Notes under the pieces: model-generated | What the model saw: only the letters and a program-made list of their open reading frames with translations | Database searches by the model: none | What the model was told of the DNA's origin: nothing | Assembly: GCA_022839625.1 (NCBI GenBank) | Contig: JALHJL010000052.1 | Coordinates: 1 to 24,726 of the forward strand | Reading direction: 5' to 3' | DNA length: 24,726 nucleotides | Source of the DNA: Phycisphaerales bacterium | Lineage (GTDB): Bacteria > Planctomycetota > Phycisphaerae > UBA1845 > Fen-1342 | Translations under genes and position numbers: made by a program | In this document: positions 6,587-14,383 of the stretch, one piece after another | Numbering within the stretch: position 1 is the first letter of the stretch | Layout: each line of letters opens with the position of its first letter

Positions 6587-8815
6587 ATGACACGTCTGTG
6601 TAGCTTGGCGACTGGCTTACTGCTTCTGAGCGCGGCGGTGCTGGCCGGGCCGCCGGTGATGGACGGCTCCGCGGCGGAGACGTTATACGGGCCGGCGCTG
6701 GCCGTTCAGGACACGTCGACCGGTTTCGGCGATGCCTCGCTGGGCCGGCCGGACGTGTGCAACGGGTCCGAGCTGGACGCGGTCTACGGCGTAGTGTACC
6801 AGGGCACCTTGTACCTGGTGCTGGCCGGCAATCTGGAAACAAACGGCAACCAGCTTGAGCTGTTCTTCGACACGCGGGCGGGCGGACAGAACCGGCTGCT
6901 GGCGACGAACCCGGGTCCCCCGGGGGCCAAGCTGCTGCGCATGTCGGACGACGGCAGCGGCAACGGCCTGACCTTTCAGAGCGGTTTTGCAGCGGATTAC
7001 TGGGTCTCGGTCGAGTGTTTCGGCGATCCGGTCGCGGTCAACGTCGATTATGCCGAGCTGTACGTTAGCGCGGGGAACCCCGGCGTTTACTATTTCTGCG
7101 GGTCCGGCGCCGACAAGTGCAACACGAGCGGCGGAGCGTTGACCGGCGGCGACCCGGGCGCGCCGACCATTCTGTGCACGGTGGACAACAGCAATGTCCA
7201 GGGGGTAATCGGCGGCTTCGGCATCGACGACGGTACGGGCGTGCTCACGGGCATCGAGCTGGCCATTCCGCTCTCGGCCATCGGGAACCCGAGCGGCGCA
7301 TTCACCGTCACCGCCTTCATCAACGGTCAGCAGCACGACTGGGTCTCCAATCAGGTCCTGTGGGGCCTGGCCGGCCTGGTCCCGAACAACCCGGGTGAGC
7401 CGCGGAACGTGAACTTCCAGACGTTGGCGTTCGGCATTCAGGTTCCGTTCACGGTTCCTGCGGCGCCCACGCCCACGGGCGCGTGCTGCGTGGGCACGAC
7501 TTGCTCGATCAAGACGCAGGCGCAATGTGCGGCGTCCAGCGGCACGTATCTGGGCGACAACTCAAACTGCGACGGCAATCCGTGCAACGCGACCCCGCAG
7601 GGGCGGTGCTGCATCGACGATGGCTACAGCGGCCAGTGTTTGATTCGTGAGCAAACCCAGTGCAACCAGCTCGGCGGCACCTGGGGCGGTGCCGGGACGA
7701 CCTGCGAAGGCTGCCCCTGCCTGCTCGATCCGGCGGGCGCCTGCTGCACCGGCCAGGTATGCAGCCTGAAGACCGAGGCCGAGTGCCTCACGGCCGGCGG
7801 CATCTATCGCGGCGACTACACCAACTGCGGCGACAGCCCGTGTGACCTGGGCGCCTGCTGCGTGGACATCGAGTGCTCGGTCGTGCTGCGGTTCCAGTGC
7901 GGCGGCCGGTTCATCGGTCCGGGCACCAACTGCGATGACGATCCGTGCGCGGAACCCACGATCACGACGCCGCACGCGGCGGGTGAGATGCAAAGCCCAA
8001 CTCAGTGGGTACCTGATGCGAACCCGATGACGGAAACGCCCCCGGGCAGCGGTATCTGGACCATCACGTTTACTGGTCTGACGCCGGGCGGACGGTATCA
8101 GTGGAAGGTCACCGATGGGACATGGTCGAACACGGTTCCCTCCGGGCCGAATAGCTGGTTCTACGCCGACGCGACCGGGGCAATCACGCTGACCTACGAT
8201 GGCAACTACTATGCGGACGGCTGGTCGCCGACGCGGGACCGGCTGGGCGTGAGTGCGGATGCGGGCACGTGGACTGCGGTCGGCAGCTTCCTGTCCGAGC
8301 TGGGCGGGAGCGACTGGAACAACAGCGACCCGCACGGCCTGATGGCGGACCAGGGCGGCGGGATTCATAAGCTGACGGTCAACCTGCCCGCGGGCGGCTA
8401 CGCCTGGAAGGCCGTCAAGACCGGCACCTGGGACTCGATCAGTTGGGACCAGCGGAGCACCAATACCGCGGATTGGTCGTTCACGGTCGGGGCCGACACG
8501 GACAACGTCACCTTCTGGGTGAACGGGCTGGTGGGCACGGCGAAGATCGAGGTCGAGCCGGCCGTCACAAGCTGCATCGGTGACTTGAACTGCGACGGCT
8601 TGATCGACTTCGGCGACATCAACCCGTTCGTGCTGTACCTGTCGAACTTCGCGGCGTGGCAGACTGCGTTCCCCGGCTGCCACGAGGGGAACGGCGACAT
8701 CAACTGCGACGGGACGTACGGACAGGGCTCGTTCGGCGACATCAATCCGTTTGTGGCGCTCATGACCCAGTGTGGCACCGGCTGCACGTGCCCCGGTCCG
8801 ATTACGTGCCCGTAG
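6587..8815 (+). CDS. Secreted multidomain protein: Cys-rich repeats, starch-binding-like modules, dockerin
   Basis: The 742-residue protein begins with a signal peptide (MTRLCSLATGLLLLSAAVLA). Residues about 21-290 form a beta-rich domain of unknown type. Four cysteine-rich repeats of the GACC...C...C...C...C kind follow (298-333, 339-378, 384-419, 422-454). Next come two beta modules (about 460-545 and 550-650) with patterns such as GGRYQWKVTDGTW and GGYAWKAVKTGTW, resembling pullulanase X25/SusE-type starch-binding modules. The C-terminus is a dockerin: loop 1 has D666, N668, D670, D674 and D677. Loop 2 (from D704) carries a 3-residue insertion before D718. No catalytic domain was seen, so a binding or scaffolding role outside the cell is inferred. 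The following two genes share these modules. ATG 6587 has GGGAGA 6 nt upstream. Confidence 0.8.
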   Translation: MTRLCSLATGLLLLSAAVLAGPPVMDGSAAETLYGPALAVQDTSTGFGDASLGRPDVCNGSELDAVYGVVYQGTLYLVLAGNLETNGNQLELFFDTRAGGQNRLLATNPGPPGAKLLRMSDDGSGNGLTFQSGFAADYWVSVECFGDPVAVNVDYAELYVSAGNPGVYYFCGSGADKCNTSGGALTGGDPGAPTILCTVDNSNVQGVIGGFGIDDGTGVLTGIELAIPLSAIGNPSGAFTVTAFINGQQHDWVSNQVLWGLAGLVPNNPGEPRNVNFQTLAFGIQVPFTVPAAPTPTGACCVGTTCSIKTQAQCAASSGTYLGDNSNCDGNPCNATPQGRCCIDDGYSGQCLIREQTQCNQLGGTWGGAGTTCEGCPCLLDPAGACCTGQVCSLKTEAECLTAGGIYRGDYTNCGDSPCDLGACCVDIECSVVLRFQCGGRFIGPGTNCDDDPCAEPTITTPHAAGEMQSPTQWVPDANPMTETPPGSGIWTITFTGLTPGGRYQWKVTDGTWSNTVPSGPNSWFYADATGAITLTYDGNYYADGWSPTRDRLGVSADAGTWTAVGSFLSELGGSDWNNSDPHGLMADQGGGIHKLTVNLPAGGYAWKAVKTGTWDSISWDQRSTNTADWSFTVGADTDNVTFWVNGLVGTAKIEVEPAVTSCIGDLNCDGLIDFGDINPFVLYLSNFAAWQTAFPGCHEGNGDINCDGTYGQGSFGDINPFVALMTQCGTGCTCPGPITCP
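7478..7948 (+). repeat. Four cysteine-rich coding repeats
   Basis: Each 33-40-residue unit begins GACC or GRCC and ends with a C-x4-C or C-x2-C-P-C pattern, for example GACCVGTTCS and GACCTGQVCS. They are joined by linkers of 2-5 residues. The even cysteine pattern suggests disulfide-stapled mini-domains. Repeats of this style are familiar from secreted planctomycetal proteins; their role is not known to me. Confidence 0.7.
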
Positions 8816-8841
8816 GCGCGGCGAACGGGTAGTGGATAGCA

Positions 8842-8935
8842 GTCCGTTGAAAGAGGGCACAGGCACCGCGAGAGAAGCATGCAGCGCTCCCGCGAAAGCC
8901 CGCCGGCGCGGAGCCAGTCCCCTCTTTCAACGGAC
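8842..8935. repeat. 94-nt palindromic REP/MITE-like element
   Basis: The ends are a perfect 16-bp inverted repeat: GTCCGTTGAAAGAGGG (8842-8857) and CCCTCTTTCAACGGAC (8920-8935). Inside, after a 4-nt unpaired step, GGCACCGCG pairs with CGCGGAGCC with one mismatch, so the whole element can fold into one long hairpin. It codes for nothing and sits between the stop of the 742-residue gene and the next gene. It resembles REP-type or miniature transposable elements. No obvious target-site duplication flanks it. Confidence 0.6.
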
Positions 8936-9032
8936 ACTTATAGAGGAGACGGGCGCGGGCCGCGGGGCTCGCCGCCGAGATAGAGGCAACCTGGTGGATT
9001 GAGGTTTCTTGGATCACGAGGAGGAGTCAGAG

Positions 9033-9728
9033 ATGAGACGAGTGCTGTTGGCGGTTCTGGCGGTCGGAGTGTTGGCGAGCGGCGCGCTGGCCGACCAGAT
9101 GTACGCCCGCGGAGATTTCAACGGCTGGGGCACGAGCAACCCGATGGTGGACCAGGGGGACGGCACGTTCATCGCGGTGATTGACATCTCGGGCCAGGCC
9201 CCGGGAACGCGGTACGAGTTCAAGGTGGCCAACGAGGGCTGGAGCATCAACTTCCCGCCGAGCAACGTGTATGCCACGTACCCGGCGGGCCGCCCGCTGG
9301 ACTTGCACATCTTCTACGAGCCCCTTCCCGATCCCGAGGATCTGTTGGAAGGCTGGCTCCCGCCAGAGAACCGGGTCGGCTATTACCCCGACGGCAACCC
9401 CTGGGAGCTGGTGGGCGACTTCACGGACTGGGGCAACAACCCCATCCTGATGAACGACCTGGGCAACGGGTTCTACGAGGCGGACGCCTGGATCCCCACG
9501 GCCGGCACGCACTACTTCAAGTTCCGAGGCTCGGCCGACTGGGAGATCTCGATCGGTGCGGACTTCGGCCGTTGGGCCGCCAACGCCCAGTTCGATAGCT
9601 GGGGCGACAACGAGCTGTTCCGCTTCCAGCTCGATCTGCCCCACGGACGTTATCGCGCCTTCTACGTTCCTGAGCCGGCGTCGCTGCTGCTGGTGGGCCT
9701 GCTCGGGCTGCTCAACCGCCGGCGGTAA
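9033..9728 (+). CDS. PEP-CTERM protein with two starch-binding-like modules
   Basis: The 231-residue protein has a signal peptide (MRRVLLAVLAVGVLASGALA) and two repeats of a small beta module. The first (about 21-95) has YARGDFNGWG and TRYEFKVANEGW; the second (about 122-205) has WELVGDFTDWG and THYFKFRGSADWEISIG. This G-D/E-F-x-x-W plus Y-x-F-K pattern resembles CBM48/X25 or SusE-like alpha-glucan-binding modules. The C-terminus is a PEP-CTERM sorting signal: VPEP (212-215), a hydrophobic helix and a terminal RRR. Exosortase would recognise it and anchor or release the protein. ATG 9033 is chosen over an upstream in-frame TTG (9011) because GAGGAGGAG lies at 9018-9026. It has no enzyme domain and probably presents glucans to the neighbouring GH13 enzyme (inference). 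Confidence 0.82.
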   Translation: MRRVLLAVLAVGVLASGALADQMYARGDFNGWGTSNPMVDQGDGTFIAVIDISGQAPGTRYEFKVANEGWSINFPPSNVYATYPAGRPLDLHIFYEPLPDPEDLLEGWLPPENRVGYYPDGNPWELVGDFTDWGNNPILMNDLGNGFYEADAWIPTAGTHYFKFRGSADWEISIGADFGRWAANAQFDSWGDNELFRFQLDLPHGRYRAFYVPEPASLLLVGLLGLLNRRR

Positions 9729-9753
9729 TCGCCGCGCAGGGGCAAGGAAACCG

Positions 9754-9790
9754 GCGGGCGCGGGCGGCGCAGCCCGCGCCCGCTTTGTCT
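9754..9790 (+). terminator. Rho-independent terminator after the PEP-CTERM gene
   Basis: GCGGGCGCGGGC (9754-9765) and GCCCGCGCCCGC (9772-9783) form a perfect 12-bp stem with a 6-nt loop, followed at once by TTTGTCT. It lies 25 nt after the stop codon and separates the PEP-CTERM gene from the GH13 gene. Confidence 0.8.
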
Positions 9791-9839
9791 ACCGGCGTGA
9801 GCAGCCGGTGCGTCCGACTTACCTGGAGGTCCGGCTGCG

Positions 9840-9845
9840 TACAAT
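9840..9845 (+). promoter_or_regulatory. Possible -10 box of the GH13 gene
   Basis: TACAAT matches the -10 consensus at five of six positions. It lies after the terminator and about 80 nt before the start codon. The -35 region is poor (CTTACC at 16-nt spacing), so only the -10 is offered. Confidence 0.3.
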
Positions 9846-9922
9846 CTGGCATGAGACGATCCGCCGGAAGCGCGCCCGGGTCGGCGATGCGCAACGCACT
9901 GTTCCCCAAGCGAGGTCAGCCC

Positions 9923-12283
9923 ATGTTCACCCGTGCCCTGGTTCTTGCAGCGCTAGCGGTCCCCGCCCTGGCGGCTACTCACGACAACAATGTCGAATGG
10001 AACGGCGTCAGCCACATTGCCTGGCTTGACCGCTCGCCGCGGTGCCCGATCAACGGGGAGAGCTTCACCGTGGCGTTCCAGACCTACCACTACGACATCA
10101 CCTCCGCGCGCGTCTACGTGAACGCCGGAGCGCCCGTGTGGGTCGACGCGGGCTGGTCGTACACCCGCGGGGTGTATGACGTGTGGACCGCCGTAGTGCC
10201 CGCCTCGTCGCCGACCGGGACGCTCGAGTATTACATCGAGCTGACGGACGGGGCGGACACCGACTACCTGGGGCCGGGCGGCATGTCGGACGCCCCGCCG
10301 GCCAGCGGCTGGACGCTGAACTTCGTGACGCTGAGCCATGCGCCGCTTGGGGCGACGTTGACCAGCGACGGTGGGGCCGTTTTCAAGGTGTGGGCCGTGA
10401 ATGCGACGTCGGCGAATGTCGCCGGCGAGTTCAATGGCTGGAGCACGACCTCGCTGCCAATGACCAAGAGCGGCGGTTATTTCACGCGCAAGGTGGCAGC
10501 GCCGGTGAACGCGGGGCAGCAGTACAAGTACGTGTTTCAGCCGGGGACGGTGTGGAAGCCCGACGCCCGCGGCCGGGCGATGAACCCGTCGGACAACGAC
10601 AACACCTACGTCATCAACCCGCGGGCGTATGCCTGGTCCGACCAGGGCCACGCGACGCCCGCGTTCGAAGACATGATCATCTACGAGCTGCACGTCGGCA
10701 CGTTCTCCGGCTTCAACGACGGACTGAACCGCATGGGCCGGCTGCGGGACATCGTCGATACGCACCTGGACCATCTTCTGTACCTGGGCGTCAACGTCGT
10801 CGAGCTCCTGCCGATCACCGAGTTCGACTACTATGAATCGTGGGGTTACAACCCCACCAACCAGTGGGCGGTGGAGAACGCCTACGGCAGTCCAGACGAT
10901 CTGAAGTACGTTGTTGACGTGCTGCACCAGCACGGGATCGCGGTGGTTCTGGACATTTGTTACAACCACTTCTCCAACAGCGGCAATTACCTGTGGTATT
11001 ACGACGGCACGCAGATCTACTTCGACTATCCCAGCGCCGTGCAGACGCCCTGGGGTTCGCAGGCCGATTTCGACCGGCCGGAGGTGGCGGACTACTTCGC
11101 GGACAACGTGCTGCACTGGCTCGAGGAGTACCGCGTGGACGGCTTCCGTATGGACGCCACGCGCTACATGCGGGACAACTGGATCTTCCCGCAGGGGCAG
11201 CCCGCGGGCTGGGCCCTCATGCAGCGGATCAATGACAACATCGACCGGCGCAAGGTGGACGCCATCTCCATCGCCGAAGAGCTGCCCAACGACCAGTGGA
11301 TCACGTATACCACCGGCGCAGGCGGCGCCGGCTTCGACACGCAGTGGCACGACGCCTGGGTCGACGACCTGCGGCAGGGGATCAACGACGCGGCCTTCGG
11401 CGACCCGGAGATGTGGAAGATCCGGGCGGCACTGGTGGCCGACGATTACCCCAACAAGACGCACCTCGTGCGCTACGTCGAAGGCCACGACGAGGCCGGA
11501 AACGAGACGCGCCTGCCGGTGATGATCGACGGCGGCGATCCGTACAGCGTGTGGGCCAAGGGACGCGGCAAGCTGGCCCAGGGCCTGACCCTGCTGGTGC
11601 CCGGGATTCCCATGTTCCTCCAGGGCGGCGAGTGGCTCGAGAGCATCCCCTTCGGCAGCGGGTGGAACAACCGCATCGACTGGGCCAAGGCTGTCAGCCG
11701 CGCGCCCATCGTGCGGTTCTTCCATGACGCAATCTGCATCCGCAAGAACAACTGCGGCTTCCGCTCGGACGCCGGCTACCAGGTGCATCACCTCAACGAA
11801 TCCGGCAACGTCATCGCGTTCCACCGCTGGTGCGCCGACGGCAACGACTTGATCGTCGTGGCGAGCTTCAACAACAGCGATCTGTACAACTACCAGATCG
11901 GCTTCCCGCAGGACGGCAACTGGTATGAAATCCTGAACAGCCAGGCGGCCGATTACCTGGGCGACGGCGTCGGCAACGGAGGCTTGGTCGTGACCAACGG
12001 CGGGCCCTACGACGGCATGCCGTACTCGGCCTGGATCACGCTGCCGCAGATGGGGCTGCTCGTCTTCCGGTACAACCACCCGCCCGTGTTACGCGGCGAC
12101 CTGAACTGCGACGGGCTGGCGGACTTCGGCGACATCAACCCGTTCGTCCTGGCGCTCAGCAACCCCGCCGCGTATGCCGGGGCCTTCCCGTGCTGCCCGG
12201 CGGCCAACGGAGACATCAACCAGGACGGACAGGTCGACTTCGGCGACATCAACCCGTTCGTCGCATTGCTGTCCGGCTCGTAA
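9923..12283 (+). CDS. Secreted GH13 alpha-glucan-active enzyme with CBM48-like domain and dockerin
   Basis: The 786-residue protein starts with a signal peptide (MFTRALVLAALAVPALA). Residues about 20-135 are a beta domain, and 140-235 a CBM48-like module (VFKVWAVNATSANVAGEFNGW). The GH13 barrel (about 250-600) shows region I D344ICYNH349, region II GFRMD411ATRY (nucleophile D411), region III IAE452E (acid/base E452) and region IV EGH522D523E. These, with YELHVGTF before the barrel, resemble branching enzymes and trehalohydrolases more than classical amylases. The exact reaction (hydrolysis, debranching or branching) cannot be set by eye. The dockerin has two canonical loops, D726/N728/D730/D734/D737 and D764/N766/D768/D772/D775. 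ATG 9923 is preferred over an upstream in-frame GTG (9785, overlapping the terminator) because a signal peptide follows it directly. It has its own transcription unit after the 9754 terminator. Confidence 0.88.
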   Translation: MFTRALVLAALAVPALAATHDNNVEWNGVSHIAWLDRSPRCPINGESFTVAFQTYHYDITSARVYVNAGAPVWVDAGWSYTRGVYDVWTAVVPASSPTGTLEYYIELTDGADTDYLGPGGMSDAPPASGWTLNFVTLSHAPLGATLTSDGGAVFKVWAVNATSANVAGEFNGWSTTSLPMTKSGGYFTRKVAAPVNAGQQYKYVFQPGTVWKPDARGRAMNPSDNDNTYVINPRAYAWSDQGHATPAFEDMIIYELHVGTFSGFNDGLNRMGRLRDIVDTHLDHLLYLGVNVVELLPITEFDYYESWGYNPTNQWAVENAYGSPDDLKYVVDVLHQHGIAVVLDICYNHFSNSGNYLWYYDGTQIYFDYPSAVQTPWGSQADFDRPEVADYFADNVLHWLEEYRVDGFRMDATRYMRDNWIFPQGQPAGWALMQRINDNIDRRKVDAISIAEELPNDQWITYTTGAGGAGFDTQWHDAWVDDLRQGINDAAFGDPEMWKIRAALVADDYPNKTHLVRYVEGHDEAGNETRLPVMIDGGDPYSVWAKGRGKLAQGLTLLVPGIPMFLQGGEWLESIPFGSGWNNRIDWAKAVSRAPIVRFFHDAICIRKNNCGFRSDAGYQVHHLNESGNVIAFHRWCADGNDLIVVASFNNSDLYNYQIGFPQDGNWYEILNSQAADYLGDGVGNGGLVVTNGGPYDGMPYSAWITLPQMGLLVFRYNHPPVLRGDLNCDGLADFGDINPFVLALSNPAAYAGAFPCCPAANGDINQDGQVDFGDINPFVALLSGS

Positions 12284-12311
12284 AGCCGGCGCGCGGCGCG
12301 GAACCCGGCCG
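12284..12311. terminator. Short convergent gap with a weak hairpin
   Basis: GCCGG (12285-12289) and CCGGC (12305-12309) can pair across a 15-nt GC-rich loop between the two convergent stop codons. There is no T-run on either side, so a bidirectional terminator is only a possibility. Confidence 0.25.
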
Positions 12312-14021
12312 TTACAGCGCGGCGATGCTCGCCATCACCGCCTGGATCAGCGGCCGCAGCGTGTCTTCCGAGAAGTCGAACTTGCAGCCGGCGGCGCTGA
12401 ACAGCTCCGGCAACGGGCGCGCCCCGCCCAGGGCCAGGCCGCAGCGATACAGCGCGACCGCCTGCACGTAGTCCGCCAGCGAGTTCTTCCAGACCTGCAA
12501 GGCACCGAGCTGCGCGATGCCGTACTCCACGTAGTAGAACGGCACCTCGAAGATGTGCAGCTTCTTCTGCCAGCTCTGCCGGTCGTGTCGCTCGAGCCCG
12601 GACAGGTCCACTTCGGACGCGAACCGCCGGGTCAGTGACTGCCAGTGGTCTTTCCAGCTCTCCAGGCCCGCGTCGACGTGCGTGTACACGTAGTGTTGGT
12701 ACGCGTCGATCGACGCCATGAACGGGAAGAACCCGACGATCTTCTCGAAAAACCGCTTCGTCGCCCGGTCCGCCTCGTCGCCGAAGAATTCCCGCGTGTG
12801 CGGCAGCGCCAGGCACTCCATCCCCATCGAGGCGACCTCGGCGAACTCGAGCGGGGCCGTCCGGTACGCGAGGAACGGCTCGTGGCGGCAAGCCCAGGTG
12901 TGGAATGCGTGCCCGCCCTCGTGCAGCAGCGTGCGCACGTCGGTCTCCGTGCCGACCGCGTTCATGAAGATGAACGGCAAGCGCCGCTCGGCGAACGTCG
13001 CCTGATAGCCGCCCGGCGCCTTGCCCTTGCGGCTGCCCAGGTCGAGCACGTCCCGCGTGCGCAGCGTGTCAAAGACCCGGCCCAGCTCGGGCTCGACCTT
13101 GCGGAAGATCCGGCTGCATCCGGCGGCCAGCTCCTCGTCCGTCTGGAAGGGCCGCAGCGGCGGGCGATTCTCCGGATCGACGGCCAGGTCCCACGGCCGC
13201 AGCGACGTCAGACCGAGCTTGCGTTTCCGCTCTTCGGCGAGCTGTTTGACCGCGGGCACGGACACTTTCTCGATGGCGTCGTGGAAGGCCAGGCAGTCGG
13301 CCGGCGTGTAGTCGAAGCGCTCCATCGCCCGGAAGGCGTACTCGCGGAAGTCCTGGCAGCCCGCGTTCTTCGCGATCTGGTGCCGCAGCGCGACCATCTT
13401 CGCGAAAAGCTCGTCGAGCGCCGCCGCGTCTTGCAGGAAACGGTCGGCCCCCAGCCGCCAGGCCTCCTCACGCACCTTGCGGTCCGGCTCCTCCAGGTAA
13501 CGCGCCATCTGTTGGAGCGTCTGCTCCCGGCCGTCGTACGTGCAGGTCATCGCGCCGGTGATCTTCTGATACTCGGTCTTCAGCTTCTGGTCTTCGACGA
13601 GCAGCGGGATATTCTCCTCGCGGTACAGCTCGATCGCGTTCCGCAGGCTGCGCTCCAGCACTTCGTACCGCTTTTTGGGCAGCGGCAGCTTCTCCGCGTG
13701 GGCCACGAACTTCCGCCGCAGCTTGTCTCGCCACGGCTCCGCGTGCGGCTGCACGTTCTCGATGAAGTGCAGGTAGCGTTGCTGGCGCTCGGGGTCATCG
13801 GTCTGGCAGGTCATCGCCGTGTAACGCTGCGTGCCCTCCTCATCGAAGCAGGCCTCCAGCTCGCTCGCGTCGATGAGCCACTTCTCGAGTTCCGCGACCG
13901 CCGCAATTGGCCGCTCGGCAAGCTCTTTGAAGTACGGCTCGGCGGTCTCCCACGTGCCGAAGTCGGCCTCGGGGGCGACGAATTGACGCGGAAACTCGGG
14001 GGCGGATTCCGGGGTGATCAT
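12312..14021 (-). CDS. Cytoplasmic M3-family oligoendopeptidase
   Basis: This 569-residue zinc oligopeptidase lacks any signal peptide. The active site is H367-E-G-G-H371 with E395 (LEFAEVASMGME) as third zinc ligand, 28 residues after the first His. FYYVEYGIAQLGALQVW near the C-terminus is the conserved M3 block that lines the substrate site. It belongs to the oligoendopeptidase F-type branch, which degrades peptides of roughly 5-20 residues; the cytoplasmic location is inferred. ATG 14021 is chosen because AGGAAGG lies upstream; an ATG 45 nt further out (14066) has no better signal. It converges on the GH13 gene and is divergent from a PEP-CTERM gene. It is clearly different in sequence from the exported enzyme at 4250-6142, so the two are not recent duplicates. 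Confidence 0.92.
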   Translation of the reverse strand: MITPESAPEFPRQFVAPEADFGTWETAEPYFKELAERPIAAVAELEKWLIDASELEACFDEEGTQRYTAMTCQTDDPERQQRYLHFIENVQPHAEPWRDKLRRKFVAHAEKLPLPKKRYEVLERSLRNAIELYREENIPLLVEDQKLKTEYQKITGAMTCTYDGREQTLQQMARYLEEPDRKVREEAWRLGADRFLQDAAALDELFAKMVALRHQIAKNAGCQDFREYAFRAMERFDYTPADCLAFHDAIEKVSVPAVKQLAEERKRKLGLTSLRPWDLAVDPENRPPLRPFQTDEELAAGCSRIFRKVEPELGRVFDTLRTRDVLDLGSRKGKAPGGYQATFAERRLPFIFMNAVGTETDVRTLLHEGGHAFHTWACRHEPFLAYRTAPLEFAEVASMGMECLALPHTREFFGDEADRATKRFFEKIVGFFPFMASIDAYQHYVYTHVDAGLESWKDHWQSLTRRFASEVDLSGLERHDRQSWQKKLHIFEVPFYYVEYGIAQLGALQVWKNSLADYVQAVALYRCGLALGGARPLPELFSAAGCKFDFSEDTLRPLIQAVMASIAAL

Positions 14022-14074
14022 GAACAGCCCTTCCTGTTGGGTTCTGCGGCTCAGCGTGCGCGGCAAAGGCGGTC

Positions 14075-14102
14075 ATTATCCGCGAACGGAGCGCGGCCGC
14101 AA
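14075..14102 (-). promoter_or_regulatory. Candidate promoter of the cytoplasmic M3 gene
   Basis: On the minus strand TTGCGG (14102-14097) and GATAAT (14080-14075) are 16 nt apart, about 53 nt before ATG 14021. The -10 matches five of six positions, the -35 only three. Confidence 0.35.
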
Positions 14103-14248
14103 GAGCATCATGGCCGAGGCCGCGGCGCCTCAGTTCATCCCGAGGAGCGCAACGACGAGCAATCTGTGCGCGCCGGCCGCGCTTGGCTGACGGCTGGCCG
14201 ACTCCATCCTCACCCCGAGGCGGCATGCACCGGCTGCGCGGCCAACGC

Positions 14249-14278
14249 TTGACTCTCACGGCGTAACCCGCCTAGAAG
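14249..14278 (+). promoter_or_regulatory. Candidate promoter of the PEP-CTERM gene at 14384
   Basis: TTGACT (14249-14254, five of six) and TAGAAG (14273-14278, four of six) are 18 nt apart, about 105 nt before the start codon. Confidence 0.4.
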
Positions 14279-14383
14279 TGATTAGAAGTCATGTATCGTC
14301 TGCATCCCGTCGGCATGGCAGGGCCGTATGCCGAGGCAAGCAGATGACCGGTCGGGACGATCGGTTGCCGACAGGAGCACCTG

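Larger units (their letters stand above)
14022..14383. other. Divergent promoter region between M3 and PEP-CTERM genes
   Basis: No gene was found. The region contains two candidate promoters pointing outward, at 14075-14102 (minus) and 14249-14278 (plus). Around 14133-14168 lies a stretch with CATCCCGAGGAGCGCAACGA that resembles a dispersed intergenic repeat seen in many environmental genomes (recollection, not a search result). Confidence 0.5.

Noticed and set aside
9785..9922. Upstream in-frame start for the GH13 gene
   Set aside because: It would begin inside the terminator region and place 46 arginine- and serine-rich residues before a clear signal peptide.
9953..12079. 708-codon open frame antisense to the GH13 gene
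   Set aside because: Val/Arg/His-rich shadow; all GH13 regions are on the plus strand.
12645..14252. 535-codon plus-strand frame over the M3 gene
   Set aside because: Shadow of the minus-strand zinc peptidase.
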